Part shown: in pieces, positions 31,976 to 45,800 of the stretch | Numbering within the stretch: the first letter of the stretch is position 1 | Layout of the letters: every line of letters begins with the position of its first letter | DNA from: Acanthaster planci | Taxonomy: Eukaryota; Echinodermata; Asteroidea; Valvatida; Acanthasteridae | NCBI RefSeq assembly: GCF_001949145.1 | Contig: NW_019091420.1 | Coordinates: 1,382,055-1,446,054 of the forward strand | Direction: 5' to 3' | Length of the DNA stretch: 64,000 bases | Program-made: the position numbers and the translations under genes | Notes under the pieces: model-generated | What the model saw: the letters and a program-made list of their open reading frames with translations, nothing else | Told to the model about the DNA's origin: nothing | The model's database searches: none

Positions 31976-33489
31976 GTAAGCTTTGTACGTGTATGTACAA
32001 TATACATGTACATTGAACATCGGATTAGATGCTCATGGAGTGCTATAAGAAAGTCAGTGTGAATGCTCTGTTTGACTTGGTCCTGAGGCACACTGCAAAC
32101 ATGTCTTACTGGTTCTCTTTGCCTTGTCTAAGAGGGCGGATGGGATACCGACAAAACATACCTGCACACAGGTTTTGGCCTACTTACGAATACAAGCTTA
32201 CAGTAGTAATGCATTGTCAACACAAAAATATTGTAAACGGAAAGAGTTCCATACAAAGTTCACAAATTTTCCTCTGTAGTGACTTACAAGCTCCGGATAG
32301 CAATTACCTGTCATCAAAGTCAATTTGACCAGTGAGAAAACACTTAATATTTGTCAGACCAGTCTCATAGGGTTGGTACATAGGGTATCGAGTGAACTTT
32401 TGTAAACAGTTGCAAATCTAACATTATGTCCAGTGAACAAGTTCCACAATTTTCAAACAAAAAACAAGAAGACAGATTTTACAAGAAATCTTGCCATTGT
32501 AATGTCCCATTTTTTCCATTTTACTGTTTGTAATTGTATGTTTTGTACCAAAGACGCCAGACTTACCCGCTAAAGTGAACTGTTCATAATTCGATGGAAG
32601 AAAATGCTCCTTGCAGACTTCTAGTACAGAGTCTGATGACGGCTACCACTTTTTAACGCCCTTCTAGTTGGCACGTCTTATTGCCAATCGCTCAAATTCT
32701 TCAACTTCTTGTCTTCAGGGAATCTATGCCCACCCCTCTGACCACAGCCGGGCACAGAACAACATGTATGGGGCATAATTGTGATCTATATAATACTCCT
32801 TGACCGCAACTCTGCATTTACATGCAAATCGCCCTAATTATACACTAGTAACTGATTTTCTACCAGGACCCTTGAGGGGCGCCTTCGTAAGTTGAACAAC
32901 GGAAAGTCTCCCATTCCACTTAATAAAGCCCGGTACTCGGGCGGAAGCGCGCTTGCGCCTTTGGGCCGGGAAGCATGTCACGGCAGAAAAAAATGTTCCC
33001 GGCAAAAGGGCGTAAGAAACAAAACATTTATGCGTAAAAACGCATACTTTTACTCCAAACCAACCCAGACTGTACAAAAAACAACATTTGAGCAACTTAT
33101 TAAACGACTTGGGGAAACTTTTGAAAACTTTTTGCAAAGAAATCTTTATATTTTATTTAAATAAAACAGTTGCATGGATAGGCGTACGTCCTTTTGCTGG
33201 GACATGTTTTTCATTGATAATGCTTCCCGGCAAAAGGGCGTTGCGCTTATGCCTTTCTTCAAGGCACACGACGCTATGATCTCTATGGTTGGTAGCGGCC
33301 CTCGTTACGTGCGCATGCAGTCGCGATGGACATCGCGCGTGTTTAAACGTACAACATTTCCAGAAAAAAAAAACATTGAGGATAAAACAACAAAAAACAA
33401 ACTTGCGCGGCGGGAACCACTCTTAAGGCCAGCTCCTAAGCAAAATCCGAAAGTTTTTTTGGCCTAAGTCTCATCTTTTCTGTGTCATG
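31976..33489. other. Non-coding stretch with a short GCCGGGAAGCAT inverted repeat
   Basis: No gene supported. 32964-32975 (GCCGGGAAGCAT) and 33222-33233 (ATGCTTCCCGGC) are exact inverted partners, and cccggcaaaagggcgt occurs twice in direct order (32998 and 33228). A decayed element about 300 bp long is likely. 32240-32400 belongs to a dispersed repeat listed separately. Confidence 0.45.
32240..32400 (-). repeat. Dispersed repeat with ACCCTATGAGACT motif
   Basis: Read on the minus strand, ACCCTATGAGACTGGTCTGA then caaatattaagtg matches 44155-44190 on the plus strand. A more diverged relative is at 48290-48380. Unknown element type. Confidence 0.55.
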
Positions 33490-34400
33490 TGCAAAACACA
33501 CTGACAAACCGCCAACTTAACAATTGTAAAAGGTTGTCTAATTTGACCTACATGTATAATACCTTTAAATCTGTAGAGATCTTCAGACCTAATGTGCACC
33601 CATGTCGGCATTCCGTCTCTTTTCCAAAGAGAACAACACATGCCTGGCCCTCTTTATGAACTAGAAAGTACCTTTCCTTTTTGAAAGAAGACGTGAAAAG
33701 ACTAAAAAGAATGGTCGTTCGAAATATAAATTAGAGATAAACACCAAACTGAAAACAAAGAAAAAAGTTTAAAAGTTAAAAAAAATTAATAAGTCACATA
33801 TTCAAACGCAGGAAAACCCGATCAGTCTACCCATGTATACACAGTACATCAAATTATTGTGAGATGAATGAAAAACATGTAGCTAAAACCCACAGCCTGG
33901 ATGGCTAAGACAGAGGCAGACCTAAACAAAACCCACATCACGCCCCTTGAACGAGAAACAAAAGATACCAAGAAATTCATTGGGAATGTACAATAACGTG
34001 TTTCCAGATGACCAGATTACATGTTCTCTCTTTGAATTCTGACATTGCTATGATTAAAATTCAAGCTACGACCGCTTTTTTGATCAGTGGTCGATTAGGT
34101 CTGGTGTCTAAGATATATTTTGTGCACAAATTGATTTCAGGGTGAAATCTTGGCCATCATTAGTGTAAATCTTGTCAGTAGGACTCGTTTGTCTCCTGTG
34201 TCTTCTGTGCAACCATTGAGGTTGTCTGGCAACGGCGAACTCAGCAGCACCATCTGCAGTAACCCACGCATGGGAGGGGCACTTACGTGGTGAAGCTCTT
34301 ATCGGCTTCCCGAATTCGTTGCTCTGCACGGCCCTTCCCATCTTCCTTTTCTTAAAGACTTGAGAAATTCTACCCAAATCTTTAACAATTCGCACTGTCC
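33490..34400 (+). repeat. Dispersed repeat, second copy of 18580-19335
   Basis: Same order of landmarks as the 18.6-kb copy. The minus-strand open frame at 34108-34395 is not preserved in the other copy, so I do not call it a gene. Confidence 0.6.
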
Positions 34401-35559
34401 TTTCACTTAAAAAAGTATTTGGTGTGGTAGTGCTCCTCCGCTGAATGGAACAATGATTTCCTTGCCTAATATTGTGTAAAGTGGGTCTATAGGAGGTATT
34501 TGATGAGGAGCTTGATTTTAATTAAAGAAATACAAATACATAAAGTGAATATGATCACATAAACACAGCGAATGATTATGGGAGCTGAGGGCCATCACCT
34601 AAACACCACTGTAGTTTGGTTTGTTAACGTAGTGACTAGGTCATATATGACGTAATATTGGGTGCCTAGATGTCTATTTTAAGATGCGGCATGCCCATGT
34701 GTATTGTTTTTAAAGGTCTGGGTCTGCAGCATCCTGAAACGGTTACAAAAAGTGGCAATAAATATTTCAAAAGTACCGTCTCTATTTACCAAACATAGCA
34801 AGATTAATAAGCGGAAGATGAATCAAAGAAAACAGAAGATTCATAAATTATAGACATTTACCAAAAAATAACGACAGTGACCGAAACCAATGAAAATGGT
34901 TTGGGGAGATTTCAACCATTTTCACAAATTTTGGGGAACGTTCACATGACCGTAGCGATTACTTTACCTAAAGATCCTCTCGAAAGATCTCTTGATCTTA
35001 GAACAAGACTACAATCACGGCATCCATGCCCCCTTAGCCGTGGAAAATAACTGGCTTGAGAGATAATGTCTCCCATTTTGTTGGAACATATCGAAACCAA
35101 TCATCCTTTGACGAGAAATTGTCTGGTGAACTCTTGCTCGCTTTGGAAACGTTAACTGACCTGTCTGTGTCTCAATCCAAGAATTAACATCTCTACTGCT
35201 AACAACTGCATTATCCTCCCCCGTGGCATTTACAATACATAATCCCTTTTTCCCTCCAATGTTCTGTTAAAATGAGACCACTGACAGGTGGTAACTGCGT
35301 GCCGTAGATGTAAAGGGTTTGGAATCGAGGCCTATCTGGATGCAGTGGGTAAAAAGCATGCTCTTTTGACGTTGATTAAATTAGATATTTGTACAGGTAG
35401 TAAATAATTTTTGCAATATTGAATGTTTCAAAAGTGGACCTAATTCATATGTCATTTAACTATTTTCAAAATGGACGGTTTAATCTTACATCATATCCAC
35501 ATGTGGTTGACATATTGGATGTTGGTAATTGAATGAAAAAATAATGAACAGGGGTGAGT
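34401..35559. other. Non-coding stretch
   Basis: No gene, repeat partner or RNA seen. Ordinary AT-rich sequence between a dispersed repeat and the left arm of the inverted duplication. Confidence 0.5.
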
Positions 35560-35923
35560 CTGGTTATCTCAAAGTGACAGTTACAATTGTAATGACAGTA
35601 ACGCGTGAAGTCATACGCTCGCGATGAAAACAGTTGCAACGACAATTTTAACGTTAAATCATTATTATACGCATATCTATCTGATCGAAGCAAATGTGAA
35701 ACCAGAACATGATATTAAAATACAAATTCTACGAAATTTTTCAGGCTAGCTTTAAACTCTTTCAATCGAAAATATTTGACACAATCGAGTATTTATGAGA
35801 AAACTGATCTCGAGTTTTAGGACCTCGCTTATCTGGCACCAGTAGCTGTTCTTTCGACGAAATCAATAGTACGTGAGCCACGAAAGGTTTAAATTCAAGA
35901 AGTGCCAACTGCACGATACTCAG

Positions 35924-36100
35924 TACGATATGCGGTAAAGGGGGACCCCCCTAATGTGGCGCACAAGCTGTATACCCTAAGGCTACTGTGCCTCTACTGC
36001 ACCCCCTCGGAAATCTGCAAGGGATTTCAAAGATTCCATCAACACAAAAGAAGACACAATGGAGGGGTCCCCTTTTGCCGCATATCTTGCATCATAAAGA
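35924..36100. mobile_element. MITE with GATATGCGGTAAAGG ends (in left arm)
   Basis: The ends GATATGCGGTAAAGGGGGAC and GTCCCCTTTTGCCGCATATC are inverted partners around a non-coding 130-bp interior. It is related to, but distinct from, the GATATGGGACGGAG family. Relatives are at 51090-51420, 54336-54430 and 62572-63040. Confidence 0.75.
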
Positions 36101-37366
36101 GCACGTCGTACTTACGTCAGAACAGCTAAGACAGCATGTGCAGACATGAAATTCTTGTGCAGCAAGCATCATTCTGTTCTTTGTTGCAACGACTGAAGTT
36201 CTTAAAAGGTTTGCGTTCATGAAGTCACCAACGTTTAATGATGTTGGCTGTAGTGCCTCTAAAAGTCGATGTAAGTTCAAGAGTCCAATATTTGAAGATG
36301 AAGGATATGACGATGGAAGGCTCAACCATAGCCTAGCGTCAAGAGCCTAGAGATGTACATGGTGCTCGTGGAAAAAACATTCAAGCTCGTTTGCGAATTA
36401 AAAAGAACGCAGCTTGAAGCCTTCCTTTTTAAAAGAATTTTCTGCAGGTTTTTTTTATTTCGCTTGATAATTCTTTAAATAATTATTTGGCGTCAAAGAA
36501 ATATTTTACGCAGGTTTTTGATGCCTTGTAAAGTGCTCATTTGGCACCAACACAAACATTATACGAAAAAGCCCTGAAAATGTCTGTCATCGTTTTTTTT
36601 AATATCTGAAAATGGTCACAAATGTGACTCCTGTTCGGTTTCGTTGTGTTCCCAGGAAATGCACGACAATTGATCATTATTCAGGTAAATGTTTTATGTA
36701 TAAGAAATCATACTGAGGGATCCATACATGGATATTTCGGACTCAGACAGAAAATCGTCGAATATCTGGAGTGGTGGTCTTGACTACCTCAAGGCATGTC
36801 TCTGGGAACTGCAACCAGTAACTGTAGGACGAATTTGTTGTCGGGGAGATACTGATATGAATATTTGATTTGTCGGGATTCAAACAGGTCTACTCGAACT
36901 ACAGAGCTCCGCATTCGTGATGCATTAATATGCACTATGGAAGCATGAAGCCGTAAAGTGCGAAATGTTTCCATTAAACCAGCTCTCGTGAAGCACTGGT
37001 GAACTGCCAGAAAACTAATTCTTCCAATTTGAATTCATCCGACAAAAATTTGTATGAACTAGAATTCGCTTCGCACGCGATGGTACTAGACGTCGCGACG
37101 GTATGTCAGTAAATAGAGCCAATGCTCCCATTGACTTGATAAACCATTAGTTTGTAGCACCACTCGTTTCTTTTCCAAGTTGACAAAATTTTTCAAAAAT
37201 AATTGTCCGTTATATACAAATGCTCACAACAAAACACCTCAAGTGCTGATGATTTCCTAGCTTTCAGCCCACGCATCAGCCAGCCTGCCAGGCGAGAGGC
37301 AGTTCAATTTGTACCTGCACAATAACAATTAATCACTTGAGGCGGTGAAGATTTTTTAAACACGTA

Positions 37367-38277
37367 GAGGAAGGACACAGGAGTTTGAATTGCCCGAGGC
37401 TACAACGTATTGCCAATTACCGCTTTCTGGCATGCCCATTATGTCCATAGCCAGAGCGCAGCGAACGCTTGCTACGCACCATCTGTACCAAAACCCCGAA
37501 ACCCCTTCGAACACTATGATCGCCGCCGCAATTTTTCGTTGGTTATCTGCATCCTTAACACTTTGTGTACTAAGGTATAGGATATTGAATATTCATGCAT
37601 TTGTTGGTGCTTGGTATGATCTCATAACAACATCGAATTTAATACTTGCGCAGTTGCTTATATTACGCTGTGTGACCTAAATGCACTACAGGTGCAGTCA
37701 TTGCCCGTAAAGATCGCTTCTTCTGGAGTTATTTTGGGAATAAATACCCCTGCTGTTTACAAGATTTTATATTTGTTTGAAACATTTTTATTACTACATT
37801 TGAACAAAAGTTTATTTTACGAAATTCCATGACACCTTCCTATAATGAAATAGCGCATTTTGTTCCTTACGTACTTAGCTTTCCAGTAGTGGTGAACATT
37901 TTGTTGGCCAGTCTTAGCCAAATTCATACGAAGTCTTTGGAAACTGATGTATTCGAGGGAGAAAAATAAAAGTACAAACTTCTTATGGATAACGGAAGAG
38001 CTGTATCAAAAAAAAAAGCTTATTCAGAGGGGCAAAAATAGGTCTAATATCGGGGACTTTTCTCTCTCTGTTTCCTGATTACAGCAAAAATATGTCTTTA
38101 ATTGCAAGCAAAATACTACAAGTATTGCTGAGATATACTACTGGCTCCGCTTGTCACGCTAAGATACAGGCAGTAATCGGGCATTTTGGAATGTTTTCTA
38201 TTATTCGTCTCACTTGGGGGCAACGATCATTGAACACTTTGAAGTGTGCCAGAGTTGCAACTCCCGTGCCCTTCCTC
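37367..38277 (-). mobile_element. Complete 911-bp element with GAGGAAGGACAC ends at a TA target
   Basis: The left end GAGGAAGGACACAGGAGTT and right end (ending CCGTGCCCTTCCTC) are inverted partners. TA stands on each side (37365-37366 and 38278-38279). The right arm of the inverted duplication has the uninterrupted site (around 61255-61270, reverse complement ttgTAcatcc), so TA is the target duplication. Truncated relatives are at 21771-22525 and 27179-27686. TA targets fit Tc1/mariner or related groups, but the ends do not match a family I know and no transposase is evident. Confidence 0.75.
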
Positions 38278-39225
38278 TATGGCATACCCTCTGGTGTAAC
38301 TACATGTAGGTTCTGTAGAAATCCCAAATTAACTCAAGCCCCCGCTTCTCCTTCAGAAAAGAACTGCAAAGTTTTCTGGGAGGCAATTAAAAGATCAGTT
38401 CTGTGTACTGTTCCGTCCAAAAATGCAAGCCAAGCTTGTTGCATGCAGCGCGGGTTTTCTATATTTTTCAGATTAAACGAAATTCTAACATTAACATTTC
38501 TTGAGGTAGTTTAAATCAGAAAAAGTTCTTGAAAAACACAGAACACGATTGAGCAAATCAAATTAAACCCCTGTAAGCGGGGCGTGAGAGGGATCCAGAG
38601 TGCGCTGCATGACCTTTTCCCTTCAGGCTCTCTACTTGCATTGTGTCTAAAAAGGTAGCGTGGAACCTGCCTCTTGTTAGGTGCATCACCAACACGCAGA
38701 ATAATATGTGCCAAATCCCAGGGCTAGATTAAAAAACTTTATGAAGCGATTCATTGAAGTCCATGACTGAGAGCACGAACTGCCAGCTACACCACTTGTA
38801 AGATCGAATTGAAATTCGCACATGCTACTTTGTGGGTTGTCTGAACGAGTACAAAGTTTAATTAAAAGTAGGGACAGCCGATAACGTTGGGAGGCAGAAG
38901 TCACCCTCACCTTGGTGAGAGGCCATAAAACCAGCCCTAAGCGCTACTGTTCCGTCAGCCGAACTCCGCCCAAGGTATTAGCATCAGTTTGACATCACTG
39001 GCATGAGTGCTGACGCTTCGCCTTTCACAATGCTACTGTAGTCTGAAATCGAAAATTCAAAGAGAGACGCAAAAGCTTTTGAACCCCAAAACCTGTTGTT
39101 TTTTTCGCAGGCCCTCAATATTTTGTTGAAGTCTCCTGCCCCTGAATGGAAGCACTTGGCACATCCACTGTGCTTACAGCCCGGCCTGTCATGGTTAGAT
39201 GTGTCGATGCCAAATTTCTTTTTAC

Positions 39226-39244
39226 TTATTTATTTATTTACTTT
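39226..39244. repeat. (TTTA)n microsatellite
   Basis: Several consecutive ttta/ttat units lie within the left arm; low complexity only. Confidence 0.7.
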
Positions 39245-39745
39245 ACTCCTGTAGTGCCTACATTAAGGACAAATTTCAAAACTCGCGGTTTGCAACAGTT
39301 AAAATCACGCAATGACCAGGGTTAGAAAGTGTTCTCTTTTGTGGCTCTGGGATGGGGGAAACCCCGTGAAAAAGATTCTGGGGAAAACCAACTGGGGCAG
39401 GTTGGGACTGAGAACCCAATCCACTTGCTGACCTGGAAGGGTTGTAACCTGGGTCAAAGAGGTGGAAGGCGAGTTAACCACCATTACACCAACCTAAAAA
39501 TGCAACCGTCATTTTGCAACCACCAGCAACCAACACCTAATACACATGATGTGAAATTAATCACAAAATAAGTTAAGAATGGATATATCAGACTCATATT
39601 CGTAAAACTGTTCAAAATACCTGCAAATTATTGAGTCAACCCTTGTGACCCACGTATACACCTGGGGTGGGCGGAGTTTCTACCAAAATGGCTGTGTCCA
39701 TGACAACGTCTGACGAAAGGCAGTTTTCACTGGACTGCCGAATGC

Positions 39746-39782
39746 TACAAAAAGGTCAACATGAAGGACGCTTCCTCACTTT
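39746..39782 (+). promoter_or_regulatory. Candidate core promoter of the C-type lectin gene
   Basis: A TATA-like TACAAAAAGG (39746-39755) lies about 27 bases before an initiator-like CTCACTTT (39775-39782), with a GC-box-like gggtgggcgg near 39665. Transcription from this point would skip the upstream ATG at 39761 and give a 5' UTR of about 45 bases before the lectin start. Inference from spacing. Confidence 0.4.
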
Positions 39783-39822
39783 CCAACACTGAGCTACACT
39801 GAAGCAATAAATCAGTGAAACA

Positions 39823-42800
39823 ATGAATCGATTCCTCATCGCTTGCGTGTTTCTCGTAGCTGCCACCGCTGCAGAGGAAGCCTTGCACAGATCAGGCTGT
39901 CCCAGCGGCTACACCTACCGTCGTCACAGAGGCCACTGTTACAAGGTATTCCGGACACCTCAGTGGTGGCAGTACGCCGAGTACTTTTGCAGGGCGGATG
40001 GAGCCTGGCTGGTGACCATCAGAAATCGAGCAGACAGTGTATGGGTCAACAACTTCTTCAAAAGAAACAAGCACAACTGTCCATCGTCGTACTGGATTGG
40101 GTGAGTTATGTATCTGTCCACGCCCATTAGTTCCGACTGATCCGTTATATCAGACAGCAAAGTTGATTATTTTGTCCAATCCGTTATGACGGACAGATGA
40201 TTGTGTCCGGCCCATTGTGTTCGACGGCCGTTTTAAGAATGTTAAATTTTTAATTTGTAAAGCGGTAGTTGTGTCGCAATTTTTTTCAGTCATGCGACAA
40301 ATTCCTCCGACGGCCGTTACAGATTCTTTTTGGAGGTAATTTTTTTACAGATACATAATTTGGTATATCTAATTAATCAATGAGTAGTCCTCTATGAAGA
40401 CGTAACAAAATGACGCTGATTGACAGGTGGGAGGACCGTCATTTCCGTGTAAAAACACGCCCCTCTTGCTCCTGCTGCGCGGGGACACTCGCCCAGAGAC
40501 CTTTTAGATTAACGGTGGGTAAATGACAAAATATGACTGAATGTAGTCACTTCAATTTACTGGATTTCATGTCAAAGTGAAATTGTTTGGGCTTCTATAG
40601 GTTTGTCCAGTTAATATCGCGCTCTTTTCATTGAAAATTACTTAAAAGAAAATTTAATTTCATCAAAGAGGGGTCACTCGCCCCTAATGTTGATTTAAAT
40701 TGGAAATAACACCACTAGATTTCACTTTTAGAGCATTATAATTCATGAAAAAATTCTTATCCGTGCTATGTATAGTCATTTTCGTCTCATCCCGAGAAAA
40801 GCGTTAATTTCGAAACGCATTTTTTGTCATTCATAATTTTTACCGATTTAGTCATTTAATTTTGGCAGTGGCATGATTAGAAAAATTATCAAAGACAAGT
40901 TTTCAGTCATCTTCAGGTTGTTCTTGTAATTTGTTATCCAATTCATTGCGTTTATCATCCAAATTCAGTCTATTATTTATAGTTAAGTTTGAATCACAAC
41001 AATAAAATCCAAATAACCGCTATTTCAAACCAGTGTTGTATTTGAAATCCCCTTGATGTCCGAGACCAAGACAGAAACCGAGACCAAGGCATTCGAGACT
41101 GAAAAGAAGACCGAGACCAACTCTTTCAATACCGAGACCAACACTTTTTCAGGTTGAGACCGAGACGGAGACCACGAGCGAGACCAAGACCAAACATTAA
41201 AACTGTGTATCATTTTATACAAAGGTAAACGAGGACAAGCAACATAAGACGACAAAATTATACTGAACATATATGATAAAGAAATTATTGGTCATTCTAT
41301 AAATTCATGGTCCAAAACTACGACATGTTTGTGTCCCTGTCACACCAGACATGTAATTTGACATGGAAATATCACCAAAATCGATTTCAAACTATTTCTA
41401 ATTTTATGGCAGGTAATTGCATTAATTCATCATTCTTGGAAATTAGAGAATGTAATCGGATTTACAAAATCGTATGTCAGATGTGACAGGGATAAGAAAA
41501 ATTAGACCCTCATTTACAGAATAACCCATATACATGGAACATCATCAAAGACAAATACATCAACTCGAACGATTCTATTTTTCTCATATTGAATCCTATT
41601 AAGAAGAGCCAAGTCTAACAAAAAGGCACACATCTATATCTCCCTTGCACAACACGTTTAGGTGTTAATAACACACAGGTCTGTATCCATTTTTTCCTGG
41701 AGTCCAGTCCAGTATTGTAAAATTTAACGTATCGTCACGACTCATCAATGGATACTGATGTTTGTGATGTACCACTCTCTAAATTCAAAAGAGTGAAAAC
41801 TCAATCTTTTCGAGTGAAAATTCACTCCCACAGTCGGAAACTATAGGGACCAGACTTTTAGAATGAAATCTCTTCAATCCAAAAGATCGAGTTTTCACTC
41901 AAGCTCCGACTGAAGTGAAATATTTCAGATGAGTTCAATCGAAATCTTAATTTAGCCGTCAACTTTTTAGGTAGTGGTATATAACTACTTCCTACCAACG
42001 GTTCACAAAGTACCACGTTGATACAAAATACAACGATTTTGTCAAATTTCCACCAAGAGCTCCTTTTGGTATGAGCGTTGACTTCCCGCATGAGATACTG
42101 TTTTTGTTCTTCGTCTCGTTCGGTAAACACTACTGTTTTTCCACCAGTAAACGTAAATATACCAACTTCGGTTTTTGTCGATCCAGTCTTTCTATTTTAA
42201 ACTGGACTTTGATCGCCGTTTGCAATTTGTGAGCTCCTATCTCTCTAAATTCGGCCAATGATTTCGCTTCGATATACCTCTTGTAAAAATCAAAAAAGTA
42301 TACTGGGTCGTCTTCAAAGAAACTAGGCTTCAGTTCCCAGTTTCTAAAATTTCCTTGAAATCGTCGGATGTTTGGGATGTCTTCCTCTGCTATCGCTTCC
42401 GGTCGGGTGTAATTTTTGATTGCTGTAATGAGATCCTCTCGTAGCACATTACCGTCTGCACCCTTGGCTGTATAGGGTATTTGATTATCTTGTACTATTT
42501 GTAAGAGTTGATGATATGTTTTACGCGCAATATTTTTAAATGGGCGCTGGCTCACTTGGATTGCGCGAACGTATTCTGGTTTAGCATGTTGGCAATCCTT
42601 GGATAGTGGTAGGGATATATTGTATTGACTGATAAAGTCAGATAAAAATGACTTTTATAGTATCTAAATTTAGAGAGCAGTGGTTGATACTGTGGTTTGG
42701 CATCACTATTATTTGTCTTTAGTAAATGGCCTACAGTCCTGGCATTTATATTTATATAATCTATGTTTACGCGTCCGTCCATTTTTCATGACGAGTTAAA

Positions 42801-45800
42801 CAATACAATCAACTGTTATTAGTTGTTTGATTGTATTTTAATTTAAACTCCGATACCGGTTTTTCTTTGCGAAAATGGTTGCACTTTTTAGTTTACATGT
42901 TCAAATATATTTTTAATACATAACTTTTTGTCAATTTTTTACAATCACCCAAAAGTTTCATTGTAACATTGCTCAGCTATAATGCTCGTAGTCCGTCATA
43001 ATGTGTTCAACCTATTAAATTTACACAATCAAAGCAATGAACACAATTGACACAATTAAAACGTAATACAAAATCTTTGCATTTCGACGAATTTGTGCAT
43101 CCTCTGCAGTTAAGATTCATTTTACATTCTTTGCTTGCAATACACATTGGGAGCAACATTCACAAAGATAATTTTTAGAGAGATATTGTTTTGGTTCTGG
43201 TTTTGATTCTTGCTTTGGTTTGCGTCTTTGTCTTCGTCATAGTCTTCTGTTTGGCATCTCTGTTTTGATTTTAGTGTTAGGAGATATTTTTCATTTTTTT
43301 AAACGATGGGAGCGTGATGATATTTTTCAATTTGTCAAACGCCGAGGGGGGTTGGGTAGGTATTCGGGGAGAAACCGACTACTCTCCTTGTACACTACTT
43401 CTGCAAAGTGTTTCCTGCCCCCTTTTCCGCTCTCCTTCAGTTCCCTGCACTTCTTATAACCAAACCACTACCGCCAATTCACATGACGTGGCAGTGCCCT
43501 GATGCTTCTCCAAATGTGAACTTTTTCAAGCTGATGATGTTGCAAAAGGCAGCGCATAACTTAACAGCATGTAGCATATGAACGAAAACATGGGGCAAGC
43601 CACCTGCTTCGCATGTATGCGTACATTGTACACAAACACGTGTACAAATCGGAGGGATGTGTGCCAGTGAAATAAGCCAGTTCGTAATTACCGCATGCAC
43701 TCTGCACCTGAAAGTTCATTTGTACATCAAACAAATCGCTTCACCGTACGTCAGGAGCGGGCGCCCTTCTGTGACATTCGTTTGTGTGGTGAATGTTAAG
43801 GGTGCGATTCAGCTAAAGCTTCGATCTTCAATTTTTTTTCAATTTTTGGTTAAAATTTTGCCATGGATGGTTGTGAGCAAGATCTTTCAATAGATGAAAT
43901 TCGTCTGTGGACCCTGGCCCAATTAAAAGAGTTTTAAGGAACAACAACATTTTCAACATGCTGTACTTGGATTAATGAACACTTAATCAACCTTAATTTT
44001 ATGAAATTAATTACCTGATAATTTAAACTCGTACGTATTTAAAATGTCACTTTTCTTCTATTTCCAATTTCATTATATCTTCGGTACTGCTTTCTGTAAA
44101 GATTTCCTAGAGGGAGTTCCATATACCCGAATGTCACTTAACACCCTGTGCAAAACCCTATGAGACTAGTCTGAAAAATATTAAGTGTAGAAAATGCTTC
44201 GATTTTCTCCCTCCTAATTTTTTCGAACATTTTTTGCTCTCTAAGGGCTACGGTAATAAGGCCCTGCAGGAGAAAACTAGTGACATTTGTATACAGGAAA
44301 TCTTACCAATTTCCTTTCCGTAAAGGTTAGGGAAAAATATATTGTAAATTATGTTGGGACACTATCCATTATTATTTTTTAAATGACTGTACAGGATCGA
44401 AGGGTATCAGAATGTTTATTCTGTTCTTGGTTCTTCCCTATTTCGTCTTTAGCATCTTCCGTATTTCACAATTTTTTTAAACAATCATCCGTATCAAAAG
44501 CATTCCATTCGCGCACAAACAGGATATACATAAAATCAATTTATTTTATGTACAAATGACCCTTGAAAAAGTTCATTTGTGTATGCGAAGTTTGTAATTA
44601 CAAACGGGCTTATAAATGGCATGCTGCATACGAGTTCCAGTGCTTCCAACCTCGCCTTCGTTGTGTTGAGCAACACTTCCAAAGGCTGTTTCCTGTGTTG
44701 GGAATAAAGTAACAACTTGGGATGAGGTTGCTACATACTGCATTAACTAGTCCACATTCAAACATCGATTTCACTATGAAAATTTGAACAATGCGGTGTT
44801 GTATTTACATCCATGTTTGGAAACTAGACTCGTTAGCTGGAAAGTGCGTTCATAAGTGAGGTAGCGAGTTGCACATTTTGTTGTCTCGACGGGTCTAGAC
44901 GGAACCCTCCCGAGACCACCGAGACTTACTTTGATAGGGCGAGACGAAGATCAAGACCGAGACCACAAAAAGGTCACGAGACCATATGCAGCAAGGTATG
45001 AGACGGAGAGAAACCCCCCCTGTTTTGTGTTGGTCATTGTCTCGCAGGAATCTGGGGAATTCCTTTCAGACATCCTAGGGGGATGTGTTAAGTAACAATA
45101 GTCTGAAATGTGTATAGGGATTGGACATGTTGGGGGGGTACCCCTCGGTCTCATTTCTTGCTGGGTATACACGAGACAGTCTCAAAACCGAGACCAGCTT
45201 CCCAGACCAACAGCATTGATTCAAACAATCGTAACGACAAATTCAATGACGAAATTGAATAATTGGATCTTTAAAAGAGAAACAAAGTGCTTTTCCAATT
45301 CAACGTCATTTCCAATGTGAGACAAATATGTTGATAAATAGGAGAAATAATAATAGGGTTTTTGTGAACTACATTGCTCTTAAAGTTATATCTAGCGGTG
45401 TTGTTTCGAAATTGGAATCAACATTTGGAGGCGAATGACCTCTGTTTAACGAAATAAGCTTTATGTTAACCAATTTCAAATGAAAGAAGTGCGATATTAA
45501 TCGGGAAAAAACCTCTAGTTACTTTTAAAGCATACGCTGCGTAAAACATAATTGTGTCGTTCTTTGGACACAATAGATCGGACTTAATTATACAGCAGCA
45601 GTACATTTATTTCATGTTGGCAGCAAATGATCAATCCCAAGTACATCTACATCAAAATCATACATGCATAGTGAATTCTGTTACAACAATAATAACTGGG
45701 TGTATTGGGTTTAATAATTGTACACGGTCAAAATTATTACCAACATATCGGGAAAAAAGAAGCACTGTGCTTTTGGTTTTCCCTATTTACACGAACAATG

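Larger units (their letters stand above)
35560..39578 (+). repeat. Left arm of a large inverted duplication
   Basis: This reads as the reverse complement of 59880-63360 along its length. Matched pairs include 35610-35870 with 63070-63320, 36780-37010 with 61650-61900, 38320-39080 with 60350-61200, and 39330-39560 with 59930-60130. The arm carries a GATATGCGGTAAAGG-type MITE near its outer end and a TA-flanked element at 37367-38277 that the other arm lacks. I see no gene in it. Confidence 0.85.

Noticed and set aside
34108-34395. 95-aa minus-strand frame with a possible donor (cac|GTAAGT)
   Set aside because: Not preserved in the paired repeat at 19200-19330; treated as repeat sequence.
36850-36900. 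tRNA-like B-box (GTTTGAATCCC) on the minus strand in the left arm
   Set aside because: The A-box and stems are not convincing and the right arm copy has lost the box.
38092-38514. 140-aa plus-strand open frame
   Set aside because: It runs out of the right end of the 911-bp element into duplicated flank and is not conserved in the 21.8-kb copy or the right arm.
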